64,000 nt of DNA from Streptococcus suis (GCF_019794555.1 NZ_JAIMEP010000001.1:92855-156854), one strand, 5' to 3'; counted from the first letter of the stretch, positions 36,042 to 45,444 are shown. The notes: generated by a model from the sequence alone, not told the origin. A program made the numbers and translations.

Positions 36042-38678
36042 ATGGATAAAAACAAGTTATTATTAATTGATGGCTCTTCTGTAGCCTTTCGTGCTTTCTT
36101 TGCACTCTATCATCAAATCGATCGGTTTAAGAGTCCGACTGGTCTTCATACCAACGCCATTTATGGTTTCAACCTGATGTTGGATCACATGATGAAGCGG
36201 ATTGAGCCGACTCACATTTTGGTGGCGTTTGATGCAGGGAAGACAACTTTCCGAACAGAGATGTTTGCGGACTATAAGGCAGGTCGTGCCAAAACTCCAG
36301 ATGAGTTCCGTGAGCAATTTCCCTTTATCCGCCAGATGCTAGATGCCATGGGGATTAAGCACTATGAGCTGAACCAGTACGAAGCCGACGATATTATCGG
36401 TACTTTGGATAAAATGGCAGAGCGGACAGACATTCCATTCGATGTGACTATTGTCAGCGGTGATAAAGACTTGATTCAGCTGACGGATGAAAACACCGTT
36501 GTGGAAATTTCCAAGAAAGGGGTTGCCGAGTTCGAAGAATTTACCCCTGCCTACCTCATGGAAAAAATGGGCATCACGCCAATACAGTTTATTGACCTCA
36601 AAGCCCTCATGGGAGATAAGTCTGATAACATTCCTGGTGTGACGAAAATCGGTGAAAAGACAGGTCTCAAGCTTCTTACGGAATTTGGTTCCTTGGAAGG
36701 AATTTATGAACATATCGATAGCATGAAGGCGTCCAAAATGAAGGAAAACCTGATTGCGGATAAGGAACAGGCCTTTCTTTCTCGAACTCTTGCGACCATT
36801 GATACGCAGGCACCGATTGAAATTGGTTTGGATGACATTGTATACCAAGGTCCACGGATTGAGGAATTGGGGCAGTTTTATGATGACATGGGCTTCAAGC
36901 AATTACGGGCCCAGCTAGGCACGACGAACACGCAAGAGGAAGAAGTACTGGATTTTCAAATCGTATCCGAAGTCAGCTCTGCTATGTTCAAAAAAGACCA
37001 ATTCTTTTACTTTGAAATCTTGGGGGAGAATTACCACAGAGAAGAGGTAGTTGGTCTGGCTTGGGGAGATAAGGATGGTATCTATGTTGGTGGTCCTGAA
37101 CTTTTGGATAATCCGGTATTGAAGGATTTTCTGGAACACCAGCCTATCAAAACCTATGATTTCAAGCGTGGTAAGGTTTTGCTTGCTCGTAAAGGGATTG
37201 ATTTACCACCTGCAACCTTTGATAGCCGACTCGCCAAGTATTTGCTTTCGACAGTTGACGACAATGCGCTGACAACCATTGCCCATCTCTATGGACAGAC
37301 CAGCTTGATTCCTGACGAGGCCATTTACGGCAAAGGTGCGAAATTGGCTCTGCCTGAGCGTGATGTATTCTTCCCACATTTGGCCCGTAAGGTGCAGGTC
37401 TTGATGGAGACAGAAGCACCGATGTTGGCCAAGTTAGAGGAAAACCAGCAGTCGGATCTTCTCTTTGAGATGGAGTTGCCGCTTGCTAATGTCTTAGCCA
37501 AGATGGAAATTGCTGGAATCAAGGTACAAGTAGAGACCTTAAAAGCCATGCAGGCTGAAAATGAAGTCTTGATTGAGCAGTTGACCAAGGAAATCTATGA
37601 GTTGGCTGGTCAAGAATTTAATATCAATTCGCCTAAGCAACTAGGGACTATTCTCTTTGAGGATATGGGCTTGCCCTTGGAATATACCAAGAAAACCAAG
37701 ACTGGCTATTCTACCGCAGTAGATGTTTTGGAACGATTGGCACCTATCGCTCCTGTTGTTTCAAAAATATTGGAATACCGCCAGATTACTAAGTTGCAAT
37801 CGACCTATGTTATCGGATTACAGGATGCTATTTTAGAAGACGGTAAGATCCATACTCGCTATGTACAGGATTTGACACAAACAGGTCGCCTATCTTCGAC
37901 GGACCCTAACCTGCAAAATATTCCTGTTCGATTGGAACAAGGTCGTTTGATTCGGAAGGCTTTTGTTCCTTCGCTAGAAAACAGTGTCCTCTTGGCATCA
38001 GACTATTCACAGATTGAATTGCGTGTATTGGCCCATATTTCTCAAGACCAACACTTGATTGAGGCCTTCCAACAAGGTGCTGACATACATACGTCAACAG
38101 CCATGCGTGTCTTCGGAATTGAAAAGGCAGAGGATGTGACGGCAAATGACCGTCGGAATGCCAAGGCTGTCAACTTTGGTGTGGTCTATGGCATTTCTGA
38201 TTTCGGTCTTTCCAACAATCTTGGAATTTCCCGTAAAGAAGCCAAAAACTATATCGATACCTATTTTGAACGTTTCCCTGGTATCAAAAACTATATGGAA
38301 ACGATAGTGCGTGAAGCACGTGATAAGGGCTACGTAGAAACGCTCTACAAGCGTCGTAGGGAATTGCCAGATATCAACTCTCGGAATTTCAATGTCCGTA
38401 ATTTTGCGGAACGGACGGCCATCAACTCACCGATTCAGGGTTCGGCCGCAGACATTCTCAAAGTAGCCATGATCAATCTTGATAAGGCACTGACAGATGC
38501 AGGTCTTTCAACCCGTATGCTCTTGCAGGTACACGATGAAATTGTCCTTGAGGTGCCAATAGCAGAGCTGGAAACTGTAAAAGCTATGGTTAAGGAGACC
38601 ATGGAGTCGGCCATTCAGTTGTCAGTTCCTTTGATTGCGGATGAAAATGAAGGCCAGACTTGGTATGAAGCCAAATAA
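36042..38678 (+). CDS. polA: DNA polymerase I
   Basis: This 878-residue protein fills gaps and removes RNA primers in replication and repair. The N-terminal 5'-nuclease domain (about 1-290) has LLLIDGSSVAFRAFFAL, FDAGKTTFRTEMFADYKAGR, EADDIIGTL and GDKSDNIPGV. The middle 3'-5' exonuclease-like domain (about 310-470) appears to have lost its catalytic residues, as in many Firmicutes. The polymerase domain has TGRLSSTDPNLQNIPVR, SDYSQIELRVLAHIS, RRNAKAVNFGVVYGIS and LLQVHDEIVLEVP. The start at 36042 is used; a frame from 35970 reads back through the promoter and terminator. A lipoprotein gene follows after 18 bases. Confidence 0.95.
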   Translation: MDKNKLLLIDGSSVAFRAFFALYHQIDRFKSPTGLHTNAIYGFNLMLDHMMKRIEPTHILVAFDAGKTTFRTEMFADYKAGRAKTPDEFREQFPFIRQMLDAMGIKHYELNQYEADDIIGTLDKMAERTDIPFDVTIVSGDKDLIQLTDENTVVEISKKGVAEFEEFTPAYLMEKMGITPIQFIDLKALMGDKSDNIPGVTKIGEKTGLKLLTEFGSLEGIYEHIDSMKASKMKENLIADKEQAFLSRTLATIDTQAPIEIGLDDIVYQGPRIEELGQFYDDMGFKQLRAQLGTTNTQEEEVLDFQIVSEVSSAMFKKDQFFYFEILGENYHREEVVGLAWGDKDGIYVGGPELLDNPVLKDFLEHQPIKTYDFKRGKVLLARKGIDLPPATFDSRLAKYLLSTVDDNALTTIAHLYGQTSLIPDEAIYGKGAKLALPERDVFFPHLARKVQVLMETEAPMLAKLEENQQSDLLFEMELPLANVLAKMEIAGIKVQVETLKAMQAENEVLIEQLTKEIYELAGQEFNINSPKQLGTILFEDMGLPLEYTKKTKTGYSTAVDVLERLAPIAPVVSKILEYRQITKLQSTYVIGLQDAILEDGKIHTRYVQDLTQTGRLSSTDPNLQNIPVRLEQGRLIRKAFVPSLENSVLLASDYSQIELRVLAHISQDQHLIEAFQQGADIHTSTAMRVFGIEKAEDVTANDRRNAKAVNFGVVYGISDFGLSNNLGISRKEAKNYIDTYFERFPGIKNYMETIVREARDKGYVETLYKRRRELPDINSRNFNVRNFAERTAINSPIQGSAADILKVAMINLDKALTDAGLSTRMLLQVHDEIVLEVPIAELETVKAMVKETMESAIQLSVPLIADENEGQTWYEAK

Positions 38679-38696
38679 GCACAAGGGAGAAAAAAG

Positions 38697-39455
38697 ATGA
38701 AGAAGTTACTTGTTCTGACAAGTCTATTTAGTTTATTTTTAGTTGGTTGTGGAAAAAAGGAACAGTCTAGCTCAAATCAACAAACCAGTCCATCTGGAGA
38801 AGAATTTTCAACAACCTTACCCATTTTACAGGAAAAGACAGACACAAGCAATGAAACATTGACTGTTTTAGCCAACGCAGAAACTGTTGTCGTGAATCCG
38901 AATCCACCTGCAGACGAAGCTCAAAAAGGTCACAAAATGCATGCGGCCAACAATGGGGTTGCTGAAAAGGATGAGAATGGCAATATTAAGGAATATTTTC
39001 GTTACTATGACATCCCAAGTAATTGGACGCTCAATACAGAAAATACAGAGGATGAAACCTATGTAGCTGTCTATGATGTAAAAGATGGGTCAAGTAGCTT
39101 TATGGTTCAACTCTACAATATCAATGCCTTTAATGCATCTCCTCTGGAAGATGGGCGTAATATGACTGCAGAAGAATTGCCTGCTCGAATGAAAGAAACA
39201 AACCATGATTTTTCAGAGCAGACAATTGTTCAGATCGCAGGTCAGGAATGGCAGGTAGGTCGTCAAATCATGAAAGATCAGAAGTTAGCTCGGCTGACCT
39301 TTTACCGGATGGAATCTACAGGTTCTTATGATGATTCTGTCGTAGTTGGTTCAATATATTATTCCCTGGACCCTGGACTTGATAAGGATAGGACCTTGTT
39401 GAAAAAGGCAATTGGCCAGTTGAAGGATGTCGTTTATCAAATTTCTAAAAAGTAA
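38697..39455 (+). CDS. Putative lipoprotein of unknown function
   Basis: This 252-residue protein has a lipoprotein signal: Lys-Lys, hydrophobic core, and LVGC lipobox with Cys18. A Ser/Gln-rich linker follows (residues 22-35). The mature domain (about 60-250) is soluble and has no motif I recognise (RYYDIPSNWTLNTE, AGQEWQVGRQIMKDQKLARL). It is predicted to be anchored on the outer membrane face. It follows polA by 18 bases with GGGAG, so it probably shares the polA transcript. Confidence 0.8.
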   Translation: MKKLLVLTSLFSLFLVGCGKKEQSSSNQQTSPSGEEFSTTLPILQEKTDTSNETLTVLANAETVVVNPNPPADEAQKGHKMHAANNGVAEKDENGNIKEYFRYYDIPSNWTLNTENTEDETYVAVYDVKDGSSSFMVQLYNINAFNASPLEDGRNMTAEELPARMKETNHDFSEQTIVQIAGQEWQVGRQIMKDQKLARLTFYRMESTGSYDDSVVVGSIYYSLDPGLDKDRTLLKKAIGQLKDVVYQISKK

Positions 39456-39503
39456 GTTTCCTATCAAATGATTTTGATGATATTTTAGTAAAAGGAGAAA
39501 CAT

Positions 39504-39938
39504 ATGACATATTCATTTCAGAATCCTAGTCAAGAGATTATTTTCGGCTATCTCAAAGATTCTAAAACCATTGCGGTTGTTGGATTATCCAATCGGGAAG
39601 AAACAGCAGCCTATCGGGTTTCAAGTATCATGCAGGATGCTGGGTATCGGATTATTCCAGTTAACCCACGGTCTGCTGGAGAAACGATTCTTGGAGAGAC
39701 TGTTTATGCAAGTCTCAAAGATATCCCTCTCTCCATCGACATTGTTAATATCTTTAGACGGAGTGAATTTCTTCCGGAAGTGGCGAGTGAATTCATTGAA
39801 ACAGATGCTAAAATTTTCTGGGCTCAATTGGGCTTGGAAAATCAAGAGGCTGAGCATATTCTTCGGCAGGCAGGTCGAGACCAAATTGTCATGAACCGAT
39901 GCATTAAGATTGAATACCAAAAGATGATTGGGGAATAA
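39504..39938 (+). CDS. CoA-binding domain protein (YccU family)
   Basis: This 144-residue cytoplasmic protein has the succinyl-CoA-synthetase-type CoA-binding Rossmann fold: SKTIAVVGLSNREETAAYRVS, YRIIPVNPR, and the end motif IVMNRCIKIEYQKM. It is a stand-alone domain of full family length. polA followed by this family also occurs in other streptococci, supporting a conserved gene order. No biochemical function is established. Confidence 0.88.
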   Translation: MTYSFQNPSQEIIFGYLKDSKTIAVVGLSNREETAAYRVSSIMQDAGYRIIPVNPRSAGETILGETVYASLKDIPLSIDIVNIFRRSEFLPEVASEFIETDAKIFWAQLGLENQEAEHILRQAGRDQIVMNRCIKIEYQKMIGE

Positions 39939-39974
39939 GTTTATCATTGAATATCAGTTACGGTGATAAAAAAT

Positions 39975-40137
39975 ATAGTCGAATGAATTAGCTTTCAGAC
40001 AAGGAACTGAGGTTCTGACAGCTAGAACAGCCTCTAGGCTGTTCTAGGTTGGAAATAAGACTTGCGAAACAAGTCACTCTCGTAGAGTACGGCAAACCGA
40101 AAGTGACGATGTATCAAAGTTAATTCAAATGACTACA
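39975..40137. repeat. MITE-like element with terminal inverted repeats
   Basis: The ends are imperfect inverted repeats: left TAGTCGAATGAATTAGCTTT and right, read inwards, TAGTCATTTGAATTAACTTT. The interior contains a perfect 12-bp inverted repeat with a 2-base centre (CTAGAACAGCCT, 40022-40033, and AGGCTGTTCTAG, 40036-40047). It also has two weaker hairpins (ACTTG-CGAAA-CAAGT; GTCACT...AGTGAC). No protein frame is present. A 23-base part (AGCTTTCAGAYAAGGAAYYG, then AGG) recurs near 62451. Confidence 0.6.
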
Positions 40138-40197
40138 AAAGCTATAGAATCTTGGTGAATCCCTCTTAAGGGGAAGTGGCCAGTTCTATAGCTTTTT
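40138..40197 (+). terminator. Terminator with branched loop
   Basis: AAAGCTATAGAA pairs with TTCTATAGCTTTTT. The 34-base loop has its own CCCTCTTAAGGGG hairpin. It ends transcripts from the polA side or from the repeat element. Confidence 0.7.
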
Positions 40198-40203
40198 CAT
40201 TGC

Positions 40204-40231
40204 AAAAAAACCGAGCACAGGTGGCTCGGTT
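40204..40231 (-). terminator. Terminator of the marR-FMN reductase operon
   Basis: On the minus strand AACCGAGC-CACCTGT-GCTCGGTTTTTTT is an 8-bp perfect stem with a seven-base T-run. Confidence 0.9.
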
Positions 40232-40256
40232 AGAATTGAATAATTGTCAGATGGCT

Positions 40257-40769
40257 TTAGTTGATTGCTGCAAGGAGTGCATCTGCTTGTTTTGTAAGTT
40301 GTGCTTCATCAACAGGTGCACCATTTGTTGCAAGAGTAACTTCATCAACAAAGTTAGTGCGAATAAATGGTAGCAATGAACGGTATTGAGCTGCGGCATC
40401 TTCTTGATGTGCAAATGAAGTAACTGAAACAGTTGTAACTTTTTCGTTGATTGCTGAAACACCACGTGTATCAGAAAGATCAAGTGCGCGGCTGAGCCAG
40501 TCAAGAACATTTTTCACTGTACCTGGGATAGCAGCGTTGTAGACTGGTGAGAAAATCCAGATAGCATCAGCAGCCAAAACTGCTTCACGAGCTTCTTTAA
40601 CAGCTGCAGGTGCATCAGCTTCAAGGTCTTGTGAAAATAGAGGAATATTTTTCCAATCAAGATATGAAACGCTTGCTTTGCCTTCAAGAACTTTTTCAGC
40701 AGATTTTGCCAATTCAGCAGAGAAAGCACCCTCACGAAGAGAACCAACTAAAAATAATACATTTGCCAT
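40257..40769 (-). CDS. NADPH-dependent FMN reductase family protein
   Basis: This 170-residue flavodoxin-fold oxidoreductase has the N-terminal LFLVGSLREGAFSAELAK (phosphate-binding loop for FMN) and IWIFSPVYNAAIPGTVKNVLDWLSRAL, as in the chromate/azo/quinone reductase group. Shine-Dalgarno AAGGAG lies 11 bases before ATG. It lies 76 bases downstream of the marR gene in the same direction and also has its own promoter. Likely role: flavin-dependent reduction of quinones or electrophiles under MarR control. Confidence 0.85.
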   Translation of the reverse strand: MANVLFLVGSLREGAFSAELAKSAEKVLEGKASVSYLDWKNIPLFSQDLEADAPAAVKEAREAVLAADAIWIFSPVYNAAIPGTVKNVLDWLSRALDLSDTRGVSAINEKVTTVSVTSFAHQEDAAAQYRSLLPFIRTNFVDEVTLATNGAPVDEAQLTKQADALLAAIN

Positions 40770-40805
40770 AGAGATAATAGCTCCTTAAAATAATTTGATG
40801 TTATT

Positions 40806-40834
40806 AGTATACTCTTTTTATCACTAGTTAGCAA
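40806..40834 (-). promoter_or_regulatory. Promoter of the FMN reductase gene
   Basis: On the minus strand TTGCTA (40829-40834), 17 bases, TATACT (40806-40811). It lies in the 76-base gap after marR. Confidence 0.6.
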
Positions 40835-40845
40835 TAGTTTTGAAC

Positions 40846-41286
40846 TTAATTTTTAAATTTTTTCAAAATCTCAGCTAGCTGATCTTGTTCTTCTTGACTG
40901 AGGACAGAAAAGAGTTCCCCTACATGAGCATAGTGATCAGGTAGGATTTTCTCAATGGTTTCTCGTCCATAAGGTGTCAGACCAATTCGAAAGGCTCTTC
41001 TATCATTGCAATCGATGGTTTTGGAAATGTAACCTTCTCGAATCATATTTTTGATGACCACTGTCATGTTTCCTGATGTACTCAGCAATTTATCGATTAG
41101 ATCCTGAATTCTCAAGTCGCCCTTGTTGTAGAGTGCCTCCAATACTCCAAATTGGGCAACTGTCAGTCCATATTTTCTGATGGTTTCCATTTCTTTTTTT
41201 GAAATAGTATTTGCCGCTCTTCGAAAAACGACTAAGCTATGTAAGGCATGTTTGTTTTCGTTTAATGATTTTTCTACGCTATTCAT
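40846..41286 (-). CDS. MarR-family transcriptional regulator
   Basis: This 146-residue winged-helix regulator has VAQFGVLEALYNKGDLRIQDLIDKL, then STSGNMTVVIKNMIREGYIS (recognition helix) and the wing NDRRAFRIGLTPYG. Flanking helices for dimerisation are present. It lies upstream of the reductase and likely controls it and itself. Its start codon lies six bases from the -10 box, so the mRNA is predicted to be leaderless; no Shine-Dalgarno is seen. Confidence 0.9.
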   Translation of the reverse strand: MNSVEKSLNENKHALHSLVVFRRAANTISKKEMETIRKYGLTVAQFGVLEALYNKGDLRIQDLIDKLLSTSGNMTVVIKNMIREGYISKTIDCNDRRAFRIGLTPYGRETIEKILPDHYAHVGELFSVLSQEEQDQLAEILKKFKN

Positions 41287-41292
41287 ACGAAT

Positions 41293-41321
41293 ATTTTAGC
41301 AATATTTACATTGATTGGCAA
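41293..41321 (-). promoter_or_regulatory. marR promoter, -10 six bases before ATG
   Basis: On the minus strand TTGCCA, 17 bases, TAAAAT (41293-41298), preceded by TGC. Six bases then separate it from the ATG at 41286. The spacer includes A+T-rich partial dyads (GTAAATATTGC), a possible autoregulatory site. Confidence 0.6.
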
Positions 41322-41432
41322 GTGATTTCCTAAAAAATAGGAAGGTATACTTGAATATTTTTTGTAAAATTTCCATTTGAATTTCTAGAAAAAATAGCAT
41401 TGCAGGGGGATTTGTAGTATAATAGGGATACT

Positions 41433-41930
41433 ATGGAAAAAAAATTCAGCCGTCTCTTGGCATTTGCTAGTGGCCGTTTGGGTCAATGTCTTATTGGTTT
41501 TTTTGTTCTTACATTCAGTGTTACCTTTTTAATTCTCTACGTTTGGGAGCTGTCCTCTCGTCCTTTTGAGGAAGCTAGAGTTGAGGCGCAACAGATTGCA
41601 CAGCAATATGCGGATGTGAGTCAGGTGGATGACTTTGCAATCTATAATGGTACGGAAACTTATTATAGCTTGAAAGGTAAGGATAAGAACGGAGATGAGG
41701 TATACGTGTTGATACCAAGTGCTTCGTCCTCTATTTATGTCTATCCTGTTGGGGCAGGGATTACAAAGGAAGAAGCGCAAGCGATTGCTCAGGAGAATGG
41801 TGCAAAAACGGCTGATCGAACCATTCTAGGCTATAGGGATGGCAAACCGATTTGGGAAGTCAAATCGGGGACAGCCTATTATTTGGTGGATTTTGAAACA
41901 GGTGACTTTGTCAAGATGGAGGGATTATGA
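41433..41930 (+). CDS. YpmB-like membrane-anchored DUF5590/PepSY-type protein
   Basis: This 165-residue protein has one N-terminal membrane helix (CLIGFFVLTFSVTFLILYVW, about residues 19-38) and an external domain with a PepSY-like repeat near the end (GITKEEAQAIAQENGAKTADR and IWEVKSGTAYYLVDFETGDFVK). The order ypmB-aspB-asnS is the same as in Bacillus, which supports the assignment. The stop codon overlaps the aminotransferase start (ATGA). A TATAAT at 41418-41423 lies only nine bases before the ATG, so the leader is at most a few bases. Confidence 0.8.
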   Translation: MEKKFSRLLAFASGRLGQCLIGFFVLTFSVTFLILYVWELSSRPFEEARVEAQQIAQQYADVSQVDDFAIYNGTETYYSLKGKDKNGDEVYVLIPSASSSIYVYPVGAGITKEEAQAIAQENGAKTADRTILGYRDGKPIWEVKSGTAYYLVDFETGDFVKMEGL

Positions 41931-43108
41931 GCAAGTTATCAAGACGTGTCTTAGAGATGGAAGAAAGTGTGACTTTGGCTGCTGGTGCGCGTGCGAAAGC
42001 ACTCAAGGCTGAGGGCCGCGATATTTTAGAATTAACGCTGGGGGAACCAGATTTTGTTACTCCTAAAAATATTCAAGAAGCAGCTATTCAAGCCATCGAA
42101 AATGGCAAGGCTAGTTTTTATACAGTTGCTTCTGGTCTTCCAGAGTTGAAAGATGCGGTAAATACTTACTTTGAGAAGTTCTATGGATACTCTATTCAAC
42201 GCAATCAAGTAGTAGTGGGTACGGGTGCCAAGTTTATTCTCTATGCTTTCTTTGCGTCGGTCATCAATCCAGGTGACGAGGTCCTCATTCCAACACCTTA
42301 CTGGGTTTCATATGCAGACCAAATCAAGATGAATGAAGGGGTGCCAGTCTTTGTGACAGCGACGGAAGAGCATCATTTCAAGGTCACAGTTGATCAGCTA
42401 GAAGCGGCTCGGACTGACAAGACCAAGGTCCTCTTGCTCAATAGTCCATCCAATCCGACTGGTATGATTTACAGTCGTGAGGAGCTGGAAGCTATTGGTA
42501 ATTGGGCTGTAGAACATGATTTGTTGATTTTGGCGGATGATATTTACGGTCGTTTGGTATACAACGGTAATACCTTTACACCGATTTCTAGTATTTCAGA
42601 GAGCATTCGTCAACAAACCATTGTCGTGAATGGAGTTGCCAAAGCCTATGCTATGACGGGTTGGCGGGTTGGTTACGCAGTAGGTAATCCAGAAATTATC
42701 GCGGCTATGGGTAAAATTATCGGTCAAACGACTTCAAACCTGACTACCGTTGCCCAATATGCGGCCATTGAAGCCTTTACTGGCCCCCAAGATACGGTAG
42801 AAACCATGCGTCAAGCTTTTGAAGAACGACTCAATACCATCTATCCTTTGCTTGCAGAGGTACCTGGATTTGAAGTAGTCAAACCTGAAGGAGCCTTTTA
42901 TCTCTTCCCAAATGTGAAAAAAGCCATGGAAATGAAAGGCTTTACAGACGTAACGGAGTTTACGACAGCCATTTTGGAAGAAGTCGGTGTGGCTTTGGTA
43001 ACTGGTGCAGGTTTTGGTGCTCCTGAAAATATTCGTCTTAGCTATGCGACAGATATGGATACGCTAAAGGAAGCAGTCGCTCGTTTACATACATTTATGA
43101 AAAAATAA
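41927..43108 (+). CDS. aspB: PLP-dependent aspartate aminotransferase
   Basis: This 393-residue class I aminotransferase interconverts aspartate and 2-oxoglutarate with oxaloacetate and glutamate. It has [11 protein letters not shown] at the N-terminus, [15 protein letters not shown] (substrate/PLP Asn) near residue 170, DDIYGRLVY, the PLP lysine in [20 protein letters not shown] and the C-terminal arginine in NIRLSYATD. It overlaps the preceding stop by 4 bases and precedes asnS by 14 bases, making a ypmB-aspB-asnS operon that links aspartate supply to asparaginyl-tRNA. Confidence 0.92.
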   Translation: MSKLSRRVLEMEESVTLAAGARAKALKAEGRDILELTLGEPDFVTPKNIQEAAIQAIENGKASFYTVASGLPELKDAVNTYFEKFYGYSIQRNQVVVGTGAKFILYAFFASVINPGDEVLIPTPYWVSYADQIKMNEGVPVFVTATEEHHFKVTVDQLEAARTDKTKVLLLNSPSNPTGMIYSREELEAIGNWAVEHDLLILADDIYGRLVYNGNTFTPISSISESIRQQTIVVNGVAKAYAMTGWRVGYAVGNPEIIAAMGKIIGQTTSNLTTVAQYAAIEAFTGPQDTVETMRQAFEERLNTIYPLLAEVPGFEVVKPEGAFYLFPNVKKAMEMKGFTDVTEFTTAILEEVGVALVTGAGFGAPENIRLSYATDMDTLKEAVARLHTFMKK

Positions 43109-43122
43109 AAAGAGGAAATAGA

Positions 43123-44469
43123 ATGTCTAGAAAATTGATTACGATTAACCAAGTGAAAGATTACGTGGGTCAGGAAGTGACCATCGGTGCCTGGGTTGCC
43201 AACAAGTCAGGTAAAGGGAAATTGGCCTTCTTGCAATTACGTGATGGAACAGCTTTCTTCCAAGCAGTTGCTTTCAAGCCAAACTTCATTGAAAAATTCG
43301 GTGAAGAAGCTGGTACTGAAAAGTTTGATGTGGCGAAACGGTTGAGCCAAGAAACTTCTGTATATGTGACAGGGATTGTGAAGGAAGACGAACGTTCTAA
43401 GTTTGGTTATGAGTTGGATGTAACAGACCTTGAAGTGATCGGTGAGTCACAAGATTATCCAATTACGCCTAAAGAACATGGTACAGACTTCCTTATGGAT
43501 AACCGTCACCTTTGGTTGCGTTCTCGTAAACAAGTAGCCATCCAGCAAATCCGTAATGCCATCATCTATGCAACCTATGAATTCTTTGAAAAAAATGGCT
43601 TTATCAAGTTTGATAGCCCAATCTTGTCAGGAAATGCAGCAGAAGATTCGACAGAATTGTTTGAAACAGATTACTTTGGTCAACCTGCTTACTTGAGCCA
43701 ATCAGGTCAGCTTTACCTTGAAGCTGGTGCCATGGCTCTTGGTCGTGTTTTCGACTTCGGTCCTGTTTTCCGTGCGGAAAAATCAAAAACCCGTCGTCAC
43801 TTGACAGAATTTTGGATGATGGATGCGGAATACTCATTCCTCAGCCATGAAGAGTCACTTGACTTGCAAGAAGCTTATGTCAAAGCTTTGATTCAGGGTG
43901 CCATCGACCGAGCTCCACAAGCCTTGGAGACTCTTGAACGTGATGTGGATGCTTTGAAACGCTACATCGCTGAACCTTTCAAACGCGTAGCTTATGATGA
44001 TGCCATTACTCTTCTACAAGAGCATGAAGCGGATGAAGATACAGACTACGAACACATCGAGCATGGGGATGACTTTGGTTCACCTCATGAAACATGGATT
44101 TCAAATTACTTTGGTGTACCAACCTTTGTTGTGAACTATCCAGCTAGCTTTAAAGCTTTCTATATGAAACCAGTTCCTGGCAACCCAGAACGTGTGCTCT
44201 GTGCAGACTTGCTTGCTCCAGAAGGCTACGGTGAAATCATCGGTGGTTCAATGCGTGAAGACAACTATGATGCCTTGGTAGCGAAAATGGATGAACTTGG
44301 TATGGACAAGTCTGAATATGACTTCTACCTTGATCTTCGTAAATACGGTTCTGTACCACACGGTGGTTTCGGTATTGGTATCGAACGCATGGTCACTTTC
44401 GTAGCAGGTACAAAACATATCCGTGAAGCCATTCCGTTCCCACGTATGTTGCATCGCTTGCATCCGTAA
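43123..44469 (+). CDS. asnS: Asparaginyl-tRNA synthetase
   Basis: This 448-residue class IIb aminoacyl-tRNA synthetase charges tRNA-Asn. An N-terminal OB-fold ([23 protein letters not shown]) is followed by the catalytic core with motif 1 near FDSPILSG, motif 2 [21 protein letters not shown] and motif 3 [15 protein letters not shown]. It has full family length. ATG follows AGAGGAAA. It ends the ypmB-aspB-asnS operon. Confidence 0.97.
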   Translation: MSRKLITINQVKDYVGQEVTIGAWVANKSGKGKLAFLQLRDGTAFFQAVAFKPNFIEKFGEEAGTEKFDVAKRLSQETSVYVTGIVKEDERSKFGYELDVTDLEVIGESQDYPITPKEHGTDFLMDNRHLWLRSRKQVAIQQIRNAIIYATYEFFEKNGFIKFDSPILSGNAAEDSTELFETDYFGQPAYLSQSGQLYLEAGAMALGRVFDFGPVFRAEKSKTRRHLTEFWMMDAEYSFLSHEESLDLQEAYVKALIQGAIDRAPQALETLERDVDALKRYIAEPFKRVAYDDAITLLQEHEADEDTDYEHIEHGDDFGSPHETWISNYFGVPTFVVNYPASFKAFYMKPVPGNPERVLCADLLAPEGYGEIIGGSMREDNYDALVAKMDELGMDKSEYDFYLDLRKYGSVPHGGFGIGIERMVTFVAGTKHIREAIPFPRMLHRLHP

Positions 44470-44489
44470 GTAATTTAATAGATATACAG

Positions 44490-44515
44490 ACAGACTACAA
44501 AAGTGGTCTGTTTTT
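44490..44515 (+). terminator. asnS terminator (repeat copy 1)
   Basis: CAGAC-T-AC-AAAA-GT-G-GTCTG followed by TTTTT. Nearly the same sequence recurs at 45171 and 46440. Confidence 0.8.
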
Positions 44516-44591
44516 GATTTTCATTGAGTGTCAATTGACATTTTGAACGAATTGTTTTACAATGTATTACAATAAAAAAGTAGGTGGAATG

Positions 44592-44819
44592 ATGGGAATT
44601 GTATCTTTGCGATTAAATGAAACTGAAGAGGAAATTTTCAGAAGCTATGCCATTCATACAGGAAAAAGCCTGTCTGAGTTATTCAAATCAGCACTTATTG
44701 AACAGATAGAAGACCAGTTGGACTATGAAATTGGTATCAAGGCTTTGAAGAAATTCCAAGAAAATCCTGTTACACACTCGATTGATGATGTGCTTGCGGA
44801 GTTAGAAGATGGCTTATAA
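44592..44819 (+). CDS. RelB/RHH-type antitoxin of a broken RelBE-like pair
   Basis: This 75-residue ribbon-helix-helix protein (IVSLRLNETEEEIFRSYAIH, TGKSLSELFKSALIEQIED) has an acidic C-terminal toxin-binding tail. Starts at 44589 and 44562 are in frame; 44592 is preferred because AGGTGG lies 4 bases upstream. The toxin gene starts inside its stop codon region (overlap 11 bases), the normal translational coupling for such pairs. It may still bind DNA although the toxin is broken. Confidence 0.85.
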   Translation: MGIVSLRLNETEEEIFRSYAIHTGKSLSELFKSALIEQIEDQLDYEIGIKALKKFQENPVTHSIDDVLAELEDGL

Positions 44820-45077
44820 ACTTGTTTTCAGCGAAGATACTTTGAAGCTGTTGAAAAAAATGGACAAGGATGTAGGATGATGCTTGCTAAGGATTTGAAA
44901 AAACGATTGGACGGTTTGGAAAATCCAAGACAGTTTGGCAAGGCCTTGGTAGGAGACTATAAGGGCCTGTGGCGGTATAGAGTGGGGAATTACCGTGTGA
45001 TTTGTGAAATTATTGATAACAAAATGGTCATCTTAGCTCTTGAAATGGGGCACCGGAAAGATATTTATCGAAAATGA
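44809..45077 (+). pseudogene. RelE-type toxin, frameshifted
   Basis: The first frame reads [20 protein letters not shown] and then DVG before a stop at 44878-44880. A second frame starting there continues the family: [36 protein letters not shown] and [12 protein letters not shown]. Restoring one base in the G-run near 44875 would give a complete RelE of about 88 residues. The C-terminal catalytic-type residues are retained but separated from the N-terminus. Confidence 0.88.
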
Positions 45078-45170
45078 TTGATGACCAAGATGTGCTTGGT
45101 GAATGATGCGTACCTAATTATCGCTCTTTTAAACGTTTACCCTAACCAATCAGCTACATTTTGAATTGGA

Positions 45171-45199
45171 ATCAGACTGCAAAAGTGGTCTGATTTTTT
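45171..45199 (+). terminator. Terminator (repeat copy 2)
   Basis: ATCAGAC-TGCAAAAGTG-GTCTGATTTTTT. Close relative of the asnS terminator; follows the broken toxin gene. Confidence 0.8.
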
Positions 45200-45355
45200 A
45201 ACATTTTTAAGAATATATCAAATGAATAATAGTATTATTTGATATTGAATCGTAGTATTCACTCAAAGAAACTCATCATTTTTTTGTTACAAATCATTCA
45301 GACTTATTGAAATGGCATGCGCTATAGCATGTCAATTTCCATTAACAACCAAGAA

Positions 45356-45394
45356 ATAAAAAAGCCCACAAGAACGGAAATTCTTGTGGACTTT
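45356..45394 (-). terminator. Strong hairpin, T-tail on the minus strand
   Basis: AAAGCCCACAAGAA pairs with TTCTTGTGGACTTT (one mismatch). On the minus strand it is followed by TTTTTTATTT, so it best ends leftward transcription, yet no minus-strand gene lies to its right. Confidence 0.6.
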
Positions 45395-45444
45395 AGTATA
45401 TTCTAACGAAAATCTTGCAAAATGATTGTATCATTCCAGATAAT

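Noticed and set aside
40176..40373. 65-residue plus-strand frame over the FMN reductase end
   Set aside because: It overlaps the terminator and the conserved reductase gene and has no family resemblance.
44877..45077. A stand-alone 66-residue toxin starting ATGATG
   Set aside because: It lacks the N-terminal helix and strand of RelE, which are present just upstream in another frame; treated as a frameshifted pseudogene.
45128..45142. cre-like sequence near 45130
   Set aside because: It misses key consensus positions and is not placed at a promoter.
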